Part shown: one piece after another, positions 50,001 through 62,647 of the stretch
How positions within the stretch are numbered: position 1 is the stretch's first letter
How the letters are laid out: each line of letters starts with the position of its first letter
Origin: Maylandia zebra
Taxonomy: Eukaryota; Chordata; Actinopteri; Cichliformes; Cichlidae
Assembly (NCBI RefSeq): GCF_041146795.1
Contig: NC_135182.1
Location: 6,155,509 to 6,219,508, forward strand
Length of the DNA: 64,000 bases
Direction: 5' to 3'
The notes under the pieces: generated by a model
Told to the model about the DNA's origin: nothing
The model's database searches: none
The model's input: only the letters and a program-made list of their open reading frames with translations
Position numbers and translations under genes: made by a program

Positions 50001-53000
50001 TGTGTGTTTACCTTGTGAGCAGAGGGATACAGTGGTCAGCTGCCACACGTCCCAACATGCCAATGCTGGACAGCTGGTCTGAGAACAGCTCTCTGTCGTC
50101 TTCCTGCAGCTCGTTGATCTCTTCCTCATCGTGAGAGGAAATCCCGTTCACCGACTGAGCGTGGTTCAGGAAAAGTGTGAGATAAATAACATGTTGCCGA
50201 GTCCAGTGTTCTTCGTGTACAGTAAAGAAAAAGGCTCACCAGGTTGCGCGTGCCGTCGGGAGCTGCCAAGTGACACTGGATGTATGAGTTGAAAACTTGG
50301 ATGGCTGGCTGCACGAAGCACCCGCGAGGGAAATGCTCCTCGTCCTGCACGAGCGTTAGCCACGACTCCAGCAGCTTGTCATAGGCCTCCATGTAAACCA
50401 TGTCATCCTTATCCAGCTGAAATTTATTATAAATTCATTTTAAGCAAAATTGGAAGGCCTGTGAACACTTATTACCGCAAAGTGAACTCTAAAACCTTTC
50501 TCTGAGAACTGGATTCGATGAAGAGGGGTCGAAACTCACCACTTCCTCCAGGGCGGCGCTGCGTCCAAACGAGCAGGTGAGCAGCGTGAGGCAGTTGATG
50601 AAGGAGGTAAAGAGGTCGCTGGGCAGTGCCGTTAAAATACTCCGTGGGAACATGGTGATCAGATTGGAGATGATATTAGAAATGCCGACTGCCTCCGAGT
50701 CCTCGATCTCAATCCTGAGAATGAGGATAATAAACTTTATGAGCTAACAGAGCTACAAATATGCAGCAGATTCATCTTTAAAGCCATAAATCAAGGTTTA
50801 CTGTATCTGCTGTGGGAATACCAGCAGAAAATAAATGAAAGTAAACGTGATGCACATTTCAAACACTTTCAAAAAGCATCTGTTTAATTTTCAGTTAAAA
50901 TCAGTGCTTTGGCCCAAGGAAGGCCAGTTTCCACTCCACAGGGTGAGGCTGAGGCCGAACTGGGGGTCACTTTCCGAGTTTCCCTGCTGGTGACGGAGGT
51001 TTGGAAACACACATGAAAGTTGATCCTTAACCAAAACTCGTGGGCAACTTGACCCCTGAGCTGTTTTCCACAGCTGCATCGGAGGTTATTTTTATAGTGT
51101 TTCAGCATCAAACACCACCACGCACGCACGCTGCAAGAATTCAATTTCAAAGAGCATTTTGTCATCAGATTGCACTGTGAAGCATGCCGTGACGGGACAC
51201 ACTGGAAATCATACTTTCCTCACATGCTGAATTCTGAAAATGAGATTTGAATGGTTTTAAATCAGTTTAAAGTGGGAAGAAAAAAGGACACGTGATAATG
51301 TCTTATTTCAAAAGGTTGTCAAAAAGGCAAAAACAAAACAGAAACAAAGGCCTTTAAAATCTTATTGTGTGTTAAGAATTTTGAAACTTATGGCTGGCCA
51401 TTTATCCAACTCTGAAATATGTCCCATCTTTTATATGTGAGTTTTATGGGGGGAAAAGAAGCTCCACATGAACAACATAACTGATGAAACCAGGCTGGAA
51501 CGGTTTCTCCAAAAAAAAAAAAAAAACAACTTCCTACTTAAAAGCAATACTTCTCTACTTAATAACAATAATATAAATAAAGGTGCTGCAAAGGGAATTT
51601 TATATACAGTATCTTTTTAAAACAACATCCTCGTGTCAATTGTGAGCATGAAGGCTTTTTTAAAACTAGCTGTACTGATGTTAAAGAGTTTTTGAAATAT
51701 TCTGATAATATTTAATAATTATATCTCAACCAAATCATGTAGTGAGCAGGACATTAGACCCTCGTAAACTTTACAGTGTACAGACATGCTTGGCTTGCTA
51801 CCAACGAGTGTGTTGGGCCCTTTATACCATGCTATAAGCTTTTGCTTACCCGATGTAATAAATGTCCAATTAAAGTATAATGAAAAGCCGCAGCGCCACT
51901 CCAAACCACCCTGAAGATTTCTTTTAATGTATTTGCACCTTCCTTGTGTTGCCTTTGCATTTGAGCTGACACACCTCTCCACACTCAGACCAAGTCAGAG
52001 AGTAACATTGTTAGAGAGCCTAGCCAAGGCCTCTCCGATGGACTTAAATTGCGAGCAGAACCGTTCAATTGATGTAGCTCGGCCGTCCCTCTCCACATGG
52101 TTTTCCGATGAGGCAACTGGAAAAAAGCTCCAAGAATAGGTCATTACAGTGAGTGAGAGTTGCTGAGAGGAGGAAAAAAAGAAAAAAGATAGAGACCCCT
52201 CCTCACTTGGTCACATGGTTCAACAGCGAGCATGTGTGTGCATTATGTGTCTGATCTGCACATACAAGTGCACCAATTTAATTCACATCAGAACCACAGT
52301 GACCTCACATACACCCACAATTAAATAGAAAACTTTTCTAGTATACTGTTTCAGACCCATGTATCACTTTGATGCAAAAACCCTAATTAAAAACATTACT
52401 GTGTTAAAATTCTTTTTTTTATATATGGCGACTTCTATTAATGGTTAATGCTAACATAAAGAGTGCAAGCCTGGTTACTAAAATTACCACCAAACTAAAG
52501 TATTATTCAGTATAAATATAGAATAAATGTAACTAAGTAAATGTGGGTTTTTTGTATGAATTGATTTTAAACTTGTTTGGGCTAAAAACTAAAAAGTGAT
52601 AAGCTGAAACTCAGTGAAACAAATGCTGACTAAGGTGAGTAAACCTATTCACATTGATCTTAGATTTCACGTATTCAAATATTAATCAGTGCCTTAAAAA
52701 AAACAAAGTATCTGATTGACAGACTTTGGTATTAAAGTCTTATTAAAGCGAAACACTTGTGATGCAATTTGCACAGAAACTCAAACCAGCAATTACAGTA
52801 AAAAAAAAATCAAATAAACTAAAGCAAGAGTGTCGTTTTTAAAAGGAGTACAGGGCTTGGAGTGATTCCACTGTTTTGTAGCCAAAACAAGTCAAATCGA
52901 GGTCGAGGTCCAAACATATCAGATTTTTTGCCAAGACATAAAATCTTTAATTATATTCTAAAAAGACCTGGAAGAGAGGCGGAAACCTAAAAATAGGAGT

Positions 53001-56000
53001 AACTGGATCTCATCTATTGCCTTATTTATCCTCTTATTGTTAAAAGCAGCTGCACTCTGAACCAGACTGCACTTCATTGGAAAGAAGAGAATTAAAACAG
53101 TCCCGGCTGGCACAACGACAAACCTGAAACCCTTCCTGAAGCTCATCGACATTCTGAAGGCCGCTACAACTCAGAAATTTTTATTCTGGAAATTTCATCA
53201 ACTGATAATAAAATATAAAACCTTCACTCATTTCGTTTAAAAAAAAAAAGTCCAAATCTGGGTCAAAATTATTTCTCACAAAGGGCTCAGTAATAGTTTG
53301 AAATAACTTAAATTTCTCATCAATGCTCGCTACAACACGAAAACAGGTCCCATCTTCATTGAAACATTCAAGCATTTAACCTTCTCAAAGTGATTTAAAT
53401 TGGGCAATCAGGCTGCAGGCATTTTTAGGGTTTTCAGAGAGAATAGGTTAGGCATCGCTGACCTAAAGGTGAAAGATCCAATGCTAAAATTCTGATGAGG
53501 CATATTACCCATAAAAACTAAACTATGCTAATTATAAAAACCTCTTGATATCTAATATTTTGAATTTTCCTAGAGAACAGCTAGAGTACTTGAAATTTAC
53601 TAGAGAAATATCCTATTAAAACATTTATTACCATATCCTATTCACATTTAAGAACAAACATAAGTCAAGAATATTTGAATTTATAGGACTCTCACAGCTT
53701 AATCACATGTGTCCTTTAATAGTTGTGGAAATTCATTCTTCCACTTGACAGTTTTTCTTTTCATTATAACATTATAATATAATTTTTTTTAAGTGCCATC
53801 AGTTTTACAAAGTGAATCTGTTAAGAAAATCCAATTAGAAATCATCAAAACACTGTTTTAGAAAAAGGTTTGACTGGAAACATTTTTTCTAAATGCTGCA
53901 GTTTATAGATAGTTTTCATTAAAAACAGTCTGATTAAAGTGGAAGGTTGAAATCCAAGGTTAATCCAGCCAGGATGCTAACTAAGCGAGAAAAAGATGAA
54001 TCAGTAGTTGAATTATCTGCAGCGATCGTTGGGTTTATCAGTTTGTTGCAGAGAAGATGAAGATAAGAACTACGTGTGAAGGCCACTGTTGTAGGTGAAG
54101 GATACATATTTGATCATTTTTGTTCATATAATCTCTAATGAAAGTATACGAACTGATCCAAAACATAAGAAGTAATCAGGAGTTTGGTAAGATCCAGCAC
54201 CTGTGTTACGCACTCAGCAGTGTGTAACACCGGCTCTCCTACACTACAGATCCACTGAAAATATTTGTCCATCGACTAAAAATGTATTTTTTCTAGAAAA
54301 AAGAAAATGACTTCAAGGTTGTTCCAGTGTGCGGATTTTCTCGTTTGCATTTTGAATCATAATCAATTAGGCAAACAAGGAATTTGAAGAGAACACCTTG
54401 GACTTAATGTTTTGGTTCTCTGTCATTTTATAGACTGATTACATTAATATAAACTGAAGAAGTAAAAACAACAAAACAACTATTTATACTGGGACAAGGC
54501 TCAGACCGCCACTGGTTTCAGCCTGAAACCCAGCTTCAGCTTCTTAACCAGTAACTCTTGTCCCACCCTGCTGCTAAAAGATGGAGAAGTAACCTCTTTC
54601 AGTGCATCCTTCCCAATCCCAAAACACACTGATTGGCTGAACCCAGATGCAGAGACAATCAATAGCCTCGCAATATTCACCACAAGATCACAAGCTCTAC
54701 ACCTTCACAGGAGCACTGCTAACAAGCAGGTTCCAAAACAGGAACCCCAGACAGAGGAAGTGCTTTGGTTTCCACACACCTGCCAGCACAATTCATTGTG
54801 ACAGCTGAATAGAGTCAGCCAAGGAATATAGCATAAATTAGAATATGCTTGCATATACATTGGTCTCCGCTTGGAGATTAAAGAGGGCTTTTTTTGTTAG
54901 ATGTGGTCTTATCCAAAGGTAGACATACACACTCGCAGGTTACTCTGGTAATAAATCCTTGAAACCAGACTCCCAGATTATTTTGTTAGAGAATGTCACA
55001 AGGCAAGCGCTGCATTACCTCTGACTGGAAGCTCTGGTTACGGAGTCATGACTCAACCAAAATTACAACCCTATAGGATGTGGCTGGAAACATCTGTAGT
55101 AAAAAGGCTGAAAAAATGTGAAGCACTGAGGCAAGCACTGGCTTCGAGCTGAGCTCCAGGAATGAAAAACATGTATAGACTGCACTGATAATAAGCTGAA
55201 CGCTGGAACACTCAGTTTAGTCTAGTGGAAGCTGCGCAATATTCTGGTGCATCTCTTTCTTTACAACTAATGAAGACACAGTACTTCTGACAACAGAGCA
55301 AATGCTACCTCCAGCTTTCACATTAGCAAGCAATAGTAAAGACATTTCGATTATAGAATAAGATGCTCGACTGTGGCTGACCAAAAACCTTAAAACAAAA
55401 GCTGCGTTATCTCACCTCTACACTATGGAAAGTTAATACTAACAATTATATCATAAAATTTGATTGAAAAATGTGCTATTAAAAAATAAAATCAGGCTTA
55501 TTTTCCTTTTTACATGATGTATCCTTTTCGTTTTAGTCCTCTGTTCATATTTTGACTTCACGCTCTCATGTTGATGGGTTGGATCGGTTAATTTAATTTA
55601 AAAATACAGATAAAGCAGGCAATCTGATTGAAACGATGTGCAAAATCACTCAAAATAGTCGCATTTACTACATATAAAACATCCACGACAGCAGACGTAT
55701 CTTCTTACAGTTCATATGGTCTGTTGTGATTTACATAAACCCTTTTGTTTGCTTGTACTTAGTAAGAATCAGGTTTTTCAAATAAAAACAAAAGGTTTTA
55801 AACTGTAGGGAGAGAGATGCTAAAAGGGTTTCAACACGAGCTGCCCAGCTGGAATAGGCAAGCAAACCACATCAGTTTTATTACAGGGTCAGGCAGTTCT
55901 GTATTAGATTAGAGGAAGACTATAAAACTGATACAAAAAAACACACCCATACCCGGTATTTTCCAGTGTTCGAGAGCTCGCTAATGTCAGTTTTTGTCTT

Positions 56001-57540
56001 CTTTGGTTAAAAACGTGTCTCCGTGAGAAGAATAAAGGGATAATTTAATCCACTTCGACGTAAATTTAGTTTAAGAGGAATCTGAGAAACATAAGTTACT
56101 AGTTTGCTGCATTTGTCACTGAACTGGAAGCCAGTTTCCTGCAGAGCGCGCAGATGCTACAATCAGAGGCTGTTAAAACAGAGACTCAACAAGCAATTAC
56201 TTCCTGTAAATAAAGCACAAATGGTACAGTATGAGTCACGCTTCTGCTGACGTTGGCCTCCATCACTTGTTGAGTCTCTAAATTTAAGAAACATGACAAC
56301 CTTGAGATACTGGGGGGAGATAAACAGCTTTTGAGGCTGTCACCAAGGATAATGTAACCACAACAGTGCTTGCTGCTACTGTTTTGTGCATAATGTGCTG
56401 TATTCAGCCGAAATGAACACATTTTAGATGGAGTATTAAAATTAAATCTGCAGAGTTTCAGCCTTTGTAACACAATGCTCTTCCCAGTTCTCTCCTGGTT
56501 TATCTGCTTAACCACCTGTGTGACTGATGTAGATAAAGGTAAATAGCTTTTACACTGTAGACACACTTTATTAATGGAGCAAGACAAAGATCAATTGTAA
56601 ACTCAGTAATTCACCCTTAGATGATTTGAATGCTTTTAATGTGTGTTAATGTTAATGCGTTTTTTTTAAGTTTACATATTTTTGGAAATGCACGTGCACA
56701 ATAGGAATTATTTAATAAAAGGAAACATCATTGAGTGCAGCTTGTGGTCAGTGTGTATTAACCTTGCGATCTATGGGGAAGCTACTTTAACATGGAGCCT
56801 ACAGCACAAAACTTACTTGTTATTGATAACAACGCTCTGTGCTTAAAATTTAATGCGGAAAGAGTGGTCACCATAGAGACTGGCCCAACTTAATGTGGTT
56901 TACATTCAGCAGCCTGCAGCACCTGATTAGCAAGTTAGAGTGCATAATTGAAAAGAGTGCATACTTTGCAAAATCTAATGTGTTTTAAATGGCAAAGCTA
57001 ACATGCTCATCTTAGTAGGTACAATAATCACCATGTGGAGCAGATTAGCAAGCATGCAAGCTAACCCTTTCTGAATAACCAAAACAAAATGCAAAGCACA
57101 GATAAGGCTGATGGCACTGGCAGGAAATTCTGACCTTTACTTGGCTTGCTATCATATTGTGGTTTATAACTTAAATCCTTCACAAATCAATGACATTCAA
57201 CTGACCGTCGGACATTACGATTCTGCTAACATGGCTAAAACATCAATGTTTCTCAATAACAAGAATTCAATTTGGTATCTACTTTTGATACATTTCTCCA
57301 TACCTGTGCCAAAATTCGACTTCAATACCTCAACACAAGCACATAAACGAAGACTACTGCAGTAACTATTATAGTCACTCACCCATTGATCATACTGAGC
57401 AGCCCCTCCATCAGGTGGGCCAGGTAAGAGATCTGGGCGTTCTCATCTGGGAATACAGGCCCGTGCATGGAGGCCAGCTGGGCCAGGCACTGAAGGGAAT
57501 CCTGGGCCATGTCAGAGTCCTCTCGAATCTTCCTGTGTAC
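37072..57540 (-). CDS. XPO4: Exportin-4, C-terminal 872 residues (5' exons outside window)
   Basis: Seventeen exons on the minus strand join in frame to 872 codons plus TAA: 57383-57540, 50540-50714, 50240-50416, 50012-50154, 49700-49845, 48204-48381, 44531-44690, 44204-44373, 43714-43888, 42156-42362, 40740-40826, 40153-40333, 39935-40056, 39707-39837, 39165-39282, 38943-39035, 37072-37269. The first reads VHRKIREDSDMAQDSLQCLA and the last ends FVANVGGLLCVK. Both match human XPO4, where this part begins near residue 280 of 1151. The protein is an importin-beta-family karyopherin made of HEAT repeats. It exports eIF5A and SMAD3 and imports SOX-type factors, using RanGTP. All junctions are GT-AG except for normal variation in flanks. 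Introns carry several transposon remnants, but no coding exon is damaged. Human-like exons before VHRK were looked for up to 64000 and not found. Confidence 0.96.
37566..38160 (+). mobile_element. RTE/Rex3-like LINE 3' fragment, antisense in the last XPO4 intron
   Basis: The plus strand encodes the C-terminus of an RTE-type ORF: EEFKYLGVLLTSDGR, KAKLSIYRSIYVPTLTYGHE, EMSFLQRVAGLSLRDRVRSS and, in a shifted frame, ACPTGRRPRGRPRTRWRGYI. It ends with AATGGATGGAT, the usual short tail of these elements. One stop (TAG near 37640) and a frameshift near 37970 inactivate it. The 5' part is missing. Confidence 0.85.
40400..40690. repeat. Low-complexity dispersed repeat with GGTCA words
   Basis: This part of an XPO4 intron contains GACCTCTGACCTTAG and then TTGAGGTCAGAGTCACC, a style of text common in fish dispersed repeats. 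No ends or coding content were seen. Confidence 0.35.
40892..42131. mobile_element. Decayed DNA transposon with inverted ends and two inward-facing gene remnants
   Basis: The ends are inverted: TAGAGATTGA at 40892-40901 against TCAATCTCTA at 42121-42130. An inner 17-bp block CTGGGAACTCGTGGCAA (40931-40947) has its exact complement at 42066-42082. Reading inward from the left, plus-strand frames 41051-41269 and 41247-41429 carry MYKTKENNAGPYKDRLNEKS and QVQFTDGWVQDLEMHRVERK, pieces of one protein split by a frameshift near 41255. It resembles the protein found with a YqaJ-type nuclease in fish transposons. Reading inward from the right, the minus-strand frame 41999-41748 starts MARSCCMINCNSRSHDSHGK, like the first Cys pair of a THAP zinc finger. 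The middle is probably deleted. It sits in the XPO4 intron between exons 40740-40826 and 42156-42362. Confidence 0.7.
42439..42840 (+). mobile_element. Tc1-like fragment, second copy of the 5480 family
   Basis: It starts CACTGGCCACTTAATTAGGC and contains GTGACTTTGAACATGGCATG, GAAACTGCTGACCTAGCAGG and a block ending GTGATGGTGTAACTGCGTGG. The order is that of the Tc1 family also seen in IFT88 intron 6. There are large internal deletions and no open frame. Confidence 0.75.
44780..46450 (+). mobile_element. Tc1-like transposon split by a hAT-like insertion
   Basis: The left part (44780-45099) encodes the N-terminal helix-turn-helix domain of a Tc1 transposase: QVVQLHQDGISTSAIARRFA, FPSTVSKAWGTFQETGSYS, then in a shifted frame KLTFCMTLLQ-type text and DQTIRKRLHEGCLRA. 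The right part (46234 to about 46450) continues with TGTGCTTTTCACAC-type text and CGTGAAAAGG-like blocks of the same family. The two parts flank a 1126-bp insert with 8-bp duplications. The catalytic half is mostly missing. Confidence 0.75.
45100..46225. mobile_element. hAT-like element with perfect 8-bp target duplication
   Basis: CTCTAATG at 45092-45099 is repeated exactly at 46226-46233. The left end begins CAGACCTTCCTAAAGTGTGG; the right end read inward begins CAGTGGTTCCCAAACTTTTT. Both ends fit the hAT CAG...CTG pattern. The interior holds a 29-bp direct repeat (45380-45408 and 45546-45574) and a 16-bp inverted repeat (45880-45895 with 45942-45957). No transposase frame was recognised, so it is non-autonomous or decayed. 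Confidence 0.88.
46964..47007. repeat. (CA)22 microsatellite
   Basis: An uninterrupted CA repeat of about 44 bp in the XPO4 intron between exons 44531-44690 and 48204-48381. Confidence 0.97.
47387..47540. mobile_element. 154-bp SINE-like or MITE-like insert with 15-bp target duplication
   Basis: TATATTTAAAAGAGT at 47372-47386 recurs exactly at 47541-47555. The insert between them has a perfect 16-bp inverted pair: GTCAAAGGAGCTTGCA (47385-47400, overlapping the duplication by two bases) and TGCAAGCTCCTTTGAC (47491-47506). The segment with GAAGACGTTTCACCTCTCAT is a repeat I remember as abundant in fish. The long duplication favours retroposition; the inverted pair is unusual for that. Confidence 0.8.
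50715..57382 (-). other. Large XPO4 intron (6.7 kb)
   Basis: This intron separates exons 57383-57540 and 50540-50714. It is AT-rich. I saw no XPO4 exon in it and no confident mobile element. The minus-strand frame at 56587-56186 (133 codons) has no recognisable domain and no splice context. The apparent frames at 50884-51165 and 53181-53375 are likewise unsupported. Confidence 0.6.
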
Positions 57541-59617
57541 CTGAACAAGAGGAGAATTTCTTTTTATCATTGTTTTTAAAGTAGAAAAGCAGAGCCTTCG
57601 CATAAAAAGGACAGAACCTCTACAATAATCAGTCCACAATGAAGCAGTGAGTGCTCTGGATAATGAAGTACTCCTGTACAGCAAACGTACGGAAAACTGC
57701 TGAACACCGTCTGTCAGCTTTAACAATTTAGTGAAGAAGAAAAGATGATCTTTTTCATCAGTCTTCATCAGCCAAAAGGAAACAAAAGTTTCTTTTGGAC
57801 TACACATGATCAAATATTAATATAACCTAGAGAACAACAATCTTGAGCAGCGCTTGAACACACTTGACCTGTCCATATGGAAAAGAAATAGAAAAAACTT
57901 ATAAAAGCCTTGCATCAGATGTGGACTACTTCATATAGTGACTCATAGAAGGCTTATATGATTTACTCATGAAAGTGGCCACTTTCATATATTGTTTTAG
58001 GAAGTGTCCAAAACATACAAGTTTCATTTATATAATTTTCTAGGGATCTTATATCTGTTTTCACTCTTGTATGCTTTTCATACAAGTTTCACACAAGACA
58101 GATACAAACTTTATAAGATTTATATAAATCTTTTCAAAAATGGGTGGGCTCGGCAAAACCTATTAGTCTTATTTTCTCTTTCTTTTAACTTAGGAATGGT
58201 ATTCCAGTTATTCAAAAGTCATTGCAAATTACTGTGAAATTATTTGTCACCTAAATTTCAACAATATTATTTATTAAAATTATTATTATTATGTTCATCG
58301 TCAGACCTTTCTGGCAGGTTCAAGAACAAAAGCCCACGATAAGTGTCTGACCAGTAAAATGTAGTCTGTTCCTAATAACAAACATGACCAACCATCCCAG
58401 GCGAGATTGTTGTGGCACAACCAAGTGACCTGTAAATATACTGACCTGTAATATTTTCATAAAAGACAAGCAGCACGCAGCATTCATGAATACTTAGACC
58501 GACCGTTCACATCCTCTATGGACCATTTTCTTAGATATTTTTTAATGACAGCGCTATTGACAATATGTCTTACCCATCAGAAGTTTAATGATAATGATTT
58601 CTGAAATAATATCTAATCAATGTGTGACTGTTATGTCATAATTAAACACTGCCCGTGGCATTCTGCATTTTAATAAGTTTTTATTCTTAAAATTAAACTG
58701 CAATGTAACAAACACCACTTTGAAATAGAAATGTCTCAGGTCAAGAATAAAAAGGTGAACCTGCCTCATCCTCCTGTCCCCAAAAGCGAAAAAAAAAACA
58801 AAAAACCCCATACCAGCTGATAACCTGCAGGATTTATACTCACTGGTGTAATCCCACTACACAGCACACTGAAGCGTCGTGAAATGGCGAATTGATTGTG
58901 ATCTGTCACTGTGACCCAGGTCTCAAACAAACAATGGCTGAGCAGCCTCAATCAAAATAGAAGAGGAAGAAACAGACTCCTGATGGGGGAGAAAAACAAC
59001 GAAAACTAAACTGGATGATTCCGTCTCAGTTGCGAGCTTCCATTCAGTTGTGGGATTCGAGGGTTGGTTTGTTGTTTAAGGTCACACTTCAGCAAGAGAA
59101 AAAGCATTATTGGATTTGACTGTGCATGCAGACAGGCAAGTGTATGGCAAAGCAGCAGCAGTAAAAGCTCTGAAAGTCATCACAGCCTCTCAGCAACATG
59201 TGTTTCCACTATGTGCACGTCTGGAGCTCAAATTCCTTCTTCCTGTGCGCTGTGGCTCTCTTCTCAGCCGGTCCGGGCTCTTTTCCTTTTTCTTCTCCAG
59301 TCTCCTCAACTGTCATCCTCTTAAATCCAGAGAGAGTGCTCCTTCATCAACTCCACACTCTTAAACCAACACATGGCCCCATCGCTGAGGCAATCAAACT
59401 TTCAACCTCCCTCTCTCCTTTTGCTGGTGCTTCCTCCTCCTCCCCTCAAATGTTCTCCCCTTCTTGCTTCCCCCCTAAATTCTTTATCGCCCCTTCTCCC
59501 CGCTCCTCCTCTCTTCTCTTCCCTACAGCTGTGGTGTCCGTTTTGTCGTAAGCCGCGCTGCTGGGAAGAGATCTCAGATGCTAACGTAGCATAACGTTAG
59601 TCCTCTCCGTCGCTGCC

Positions 59618-59651
59618 CTCTTCCAGAGCATGAAGTCATCCTCTGGAAGAG
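59618..59651. repeat. 11-bp inverted repeat in the CpG-richer patch
   Basis: CTCTTCCAGAG at 59618-59628 pairs exactly with CTCTGGAAGAG at 59641-59651, with a 12-nt loop. Confidence 0.8.
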
Positions 59652-61439
59652 CTCAGCGAGAGGACAGGGGAGGAGGCGAGAGGGGCAACTGGTGAGTGAG
59701 CGAGAGAGAAAGAGGGAGGGGTGTAAGAGGCAGACCCAAGCGAGACCCAAGGACTGAACAGCGCGAGCTCTGAAAAAGCAGCTGCACCAGCGAGTGAACC
59801 ATGCGATGTCAGTAATGTCAGTCGCCTCGACTCTGACTATAAGTAGAGATACTCAGCGAGCACGTGCGAGTGAGTGTGTCCGGGGGGAGTGGATGAAAGC
59901 AAGGAGAGCTTTCTGGCACAGGTGATTTTCTTTATTTTGAGGAATATAAAAAACACCCCTTATCAGTATATTAGGGATAGCTCGCTATTTAAACGAATCT
60001 TAGCCAGTTTAATAAAAACTCTATTCCAAAACAAAAGATCTTCTTTCAAAAGGTTGTAAAGTTCAGTTTGTTCACATCATTTTAAATGGGAACAGGCTAT
60101 ATAATAAACTGATAATCAACCTCCATCCTCCTGAATTTCTGTGGATCCAGCATTTGGCATCTTCTGTTAGTGAGTTCTCATTCCAATTTAATAAGCTCCA
60201 AGGCTACGAGAATCTGTTATTGAAGCATCGCATCCCTCCTTGCTCCGTCTTTGTCCTTTAACTTCAAATCGTGTTTAAAAGAAAATGAAAACATTCCAGG
60301 GAGGTAAACCGGGCAAACGAAGCAGAGATAAGCAAAGATTTGATTTGTTGTGGCCAAAATCCCCCGGCACCCCCATACTTCAATAAACTGAATTGGAATT
60401 GGCCATGATTTGGATTGTGTTAACAATCCAATTCAGGGTAACAGATTTATGGTTCACGACTCACAAATCAAACCAGAAAAAATAAAGAAAGAAATGCGCT
60501 CCTGACACCTTTGGCCTTGAAATATGCAGATTCCTCCTCTGAAAACTGCTCTTTTGCCATTTGTCTGTAGCTGGGGACCCAGCTCTCATTGCTAATAATG
60601 GTCCTCGACATGAAAGCGGGGTCATTTTGACAAAGAACTTTGTGCCTGATGCATTTTCAGGTCTATTTTAAATTTGCAGACTGGAAGTACAAAAAGAAAT
60701 TGACTTTTAAGGAGCACTAATACAGTCCAGAGGTAGACAAGGAGACGACCCTCAAGGGACTATTAGACAAATTTAAATCAGGTATCATTTTTATACTCCG
60801 CTTTAGAAAACTACTTTATGTTACGAAATGGGAGGGTGTAATATCGGCGCGCTGACAAACACTAGTAATCCTTGATTATTCCATCACAAATTAAGCACAT
60901 AAAACATCTTGAACTTTGTTTGGTTGTTTTTCCAACACTCTGACGCCCAAAGAGATGCTGCTGCATGTGAAAGAGGCCATCACTACACTGAAAAACAAAA
61001 TAAACCTATCTTAGCAAAAACTTTGGAGGGGCAAATCAATCTGGCAGATATCTTAAAAATTTGATGTTCACTGATCAACTCGCCAAAATAAAAAGGCCTT
61101 AAAAAAAGACCATAGAAGACAACTATAGGAGATGATTGCAAATTCACTGTTAAAATATGTTGTTATATAAAGCCTGTTGCTGATCACTAGCACGACTGGT
61201 TTCTAGATTTATCAAATATGAAATCCTGACTGCAATACTCCCTGTTGTGGAGATTATCATTGATACCCTGAAGTTCAAATGTATTTACTACTACATATTT
61301 TGACAAGGCACCAAACCTCGACTTTCATTAGAGCAGCTCTCATTAGATTAAACAGGATTCAAACTCCAAAACACACGCTTTTCAGTGTATATCAAAGTAC
61401 CAAGCTTCAACACCTGACACTATCGTAGATAAATTATGT

Positions 61440-61622
61440 AGCCAGGCAGAGAAGAAAGAGTGGTAGAGTGGGGTGAGGAAGACGAGAACCAGCAAAGAGA
61501 AAAAAAATGAAAGAAAAGGACAGGTAGACAAGACGGGGAGAGGATGCAGACGAAGAGCAAAAGAACAGACAAAGAAAAGGAGTGGGAGAAAGGGAAAGGC
61601 AGGGAGAAATGAGGAATGATAT
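61440..61622 (+). repeat. Purine-rich tract of about 180 bp
   Basis: The plus strand is overwhelmingly A and G, with only scattered pyrimidines, in runs such as AAGGAGTGGGAGAAAGGGAA. No simple repeat unit is maintained. Confidence 0.75.
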
Positions 61623-62647
61623 TTATAGAAGGAGACAAAGCCTGGTGTCTGTTACCTCAGGGGGCTCAGAGGCTCATCTTTCTGTTTTTTCAAATCAACA
61701 CAGTGCTCCCAACTTATTGTCTTCGCTCGCTCTTTTCCACCATCACTCTCTCTTCCTCCATGTCTCAGATTGGGTTACTGTCTGCCCGCAGGCCTCTGCT
61801 GCAGCCTCATTAGTCCCTGCACTCCACACTGATTGTGTTTACTGGTAAACATGTAATGCTTTAGCGCATGCAGGCTTTTTTCTAGTTGGCATGTAAACGC
61901 AATTTCATATCCCAGTAATCTACATCGTAATATAGTACATTTTATATAACTTAAGAAACAATAGACAGTAATTATAATTCGGTGCTCGTTTTCGCTACTG
62001 TTGTAAATACTGAATTAAAAAGAAAAAACGTGCACTTAAATTTGCATAATAAAACTGGCCTAGAAAACCTCTCAAATTTGATAAATGTCCCACAGCATAT
62101 ACTCTATCATCCTCTATCTCATTCTCAGTTCAGAATAGCTGATGCAGAGGTTTAGTAGAGAGTCATCCCGTAACCTAAATATCTAGGTACAACTGGCAAA
62201 TGAGAGACTAAGGCATTTCACAATCCTAGTTACTAAACTTTTGACCTTAACAACCAGCTGGTTCTCAAAGAAATGTGTAAATTTAAATGCCTAATGGCTC
62301 TGTCAATAGGAAAAAAATTGCAAGATTGCAAATAGTTACAGTGACTAACTAGTTACCCAGAGGTTGAGTGTGCAAACCCTCAACTGCTGGGTAACGACAT
62401 TCAATTGCACAGGAACTGCACAGCTCACATGGTAGGAGGCAACCATTCTCCAACCAACCACAGTCAGACTGAGACAGCTTGGTGAAGGTTTGCAAATAAG
62501 TTCCTTCTTATTTACAAATGCAGACAGTTTGACAAACTTCGGCAATCTGTGTCAATCTGCACCAATGAATGTAACTCTTATATGATGCGTCTCTTTTGCA
62601 ACATGAGACTTAATTCAACTAGGTACCAACTTGTTGTATTCTGGTTA

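Noticed and set aside
56186..56587. 133-codon minus-strand frame in a large XPO4 intron
   Set aside because: No similarity to exportin-4 or any family I know, no acceptor and donor fitting the neighbouring exons.
57379..57813. Extension of the XPO4 exon upstream of 57540
   Set aside because: The frame is open further, but the acceptor at 57541-57543 precedes VHRKIRED exactly where the human junction is expected, and the upstream codons do not resemble exportin-4.
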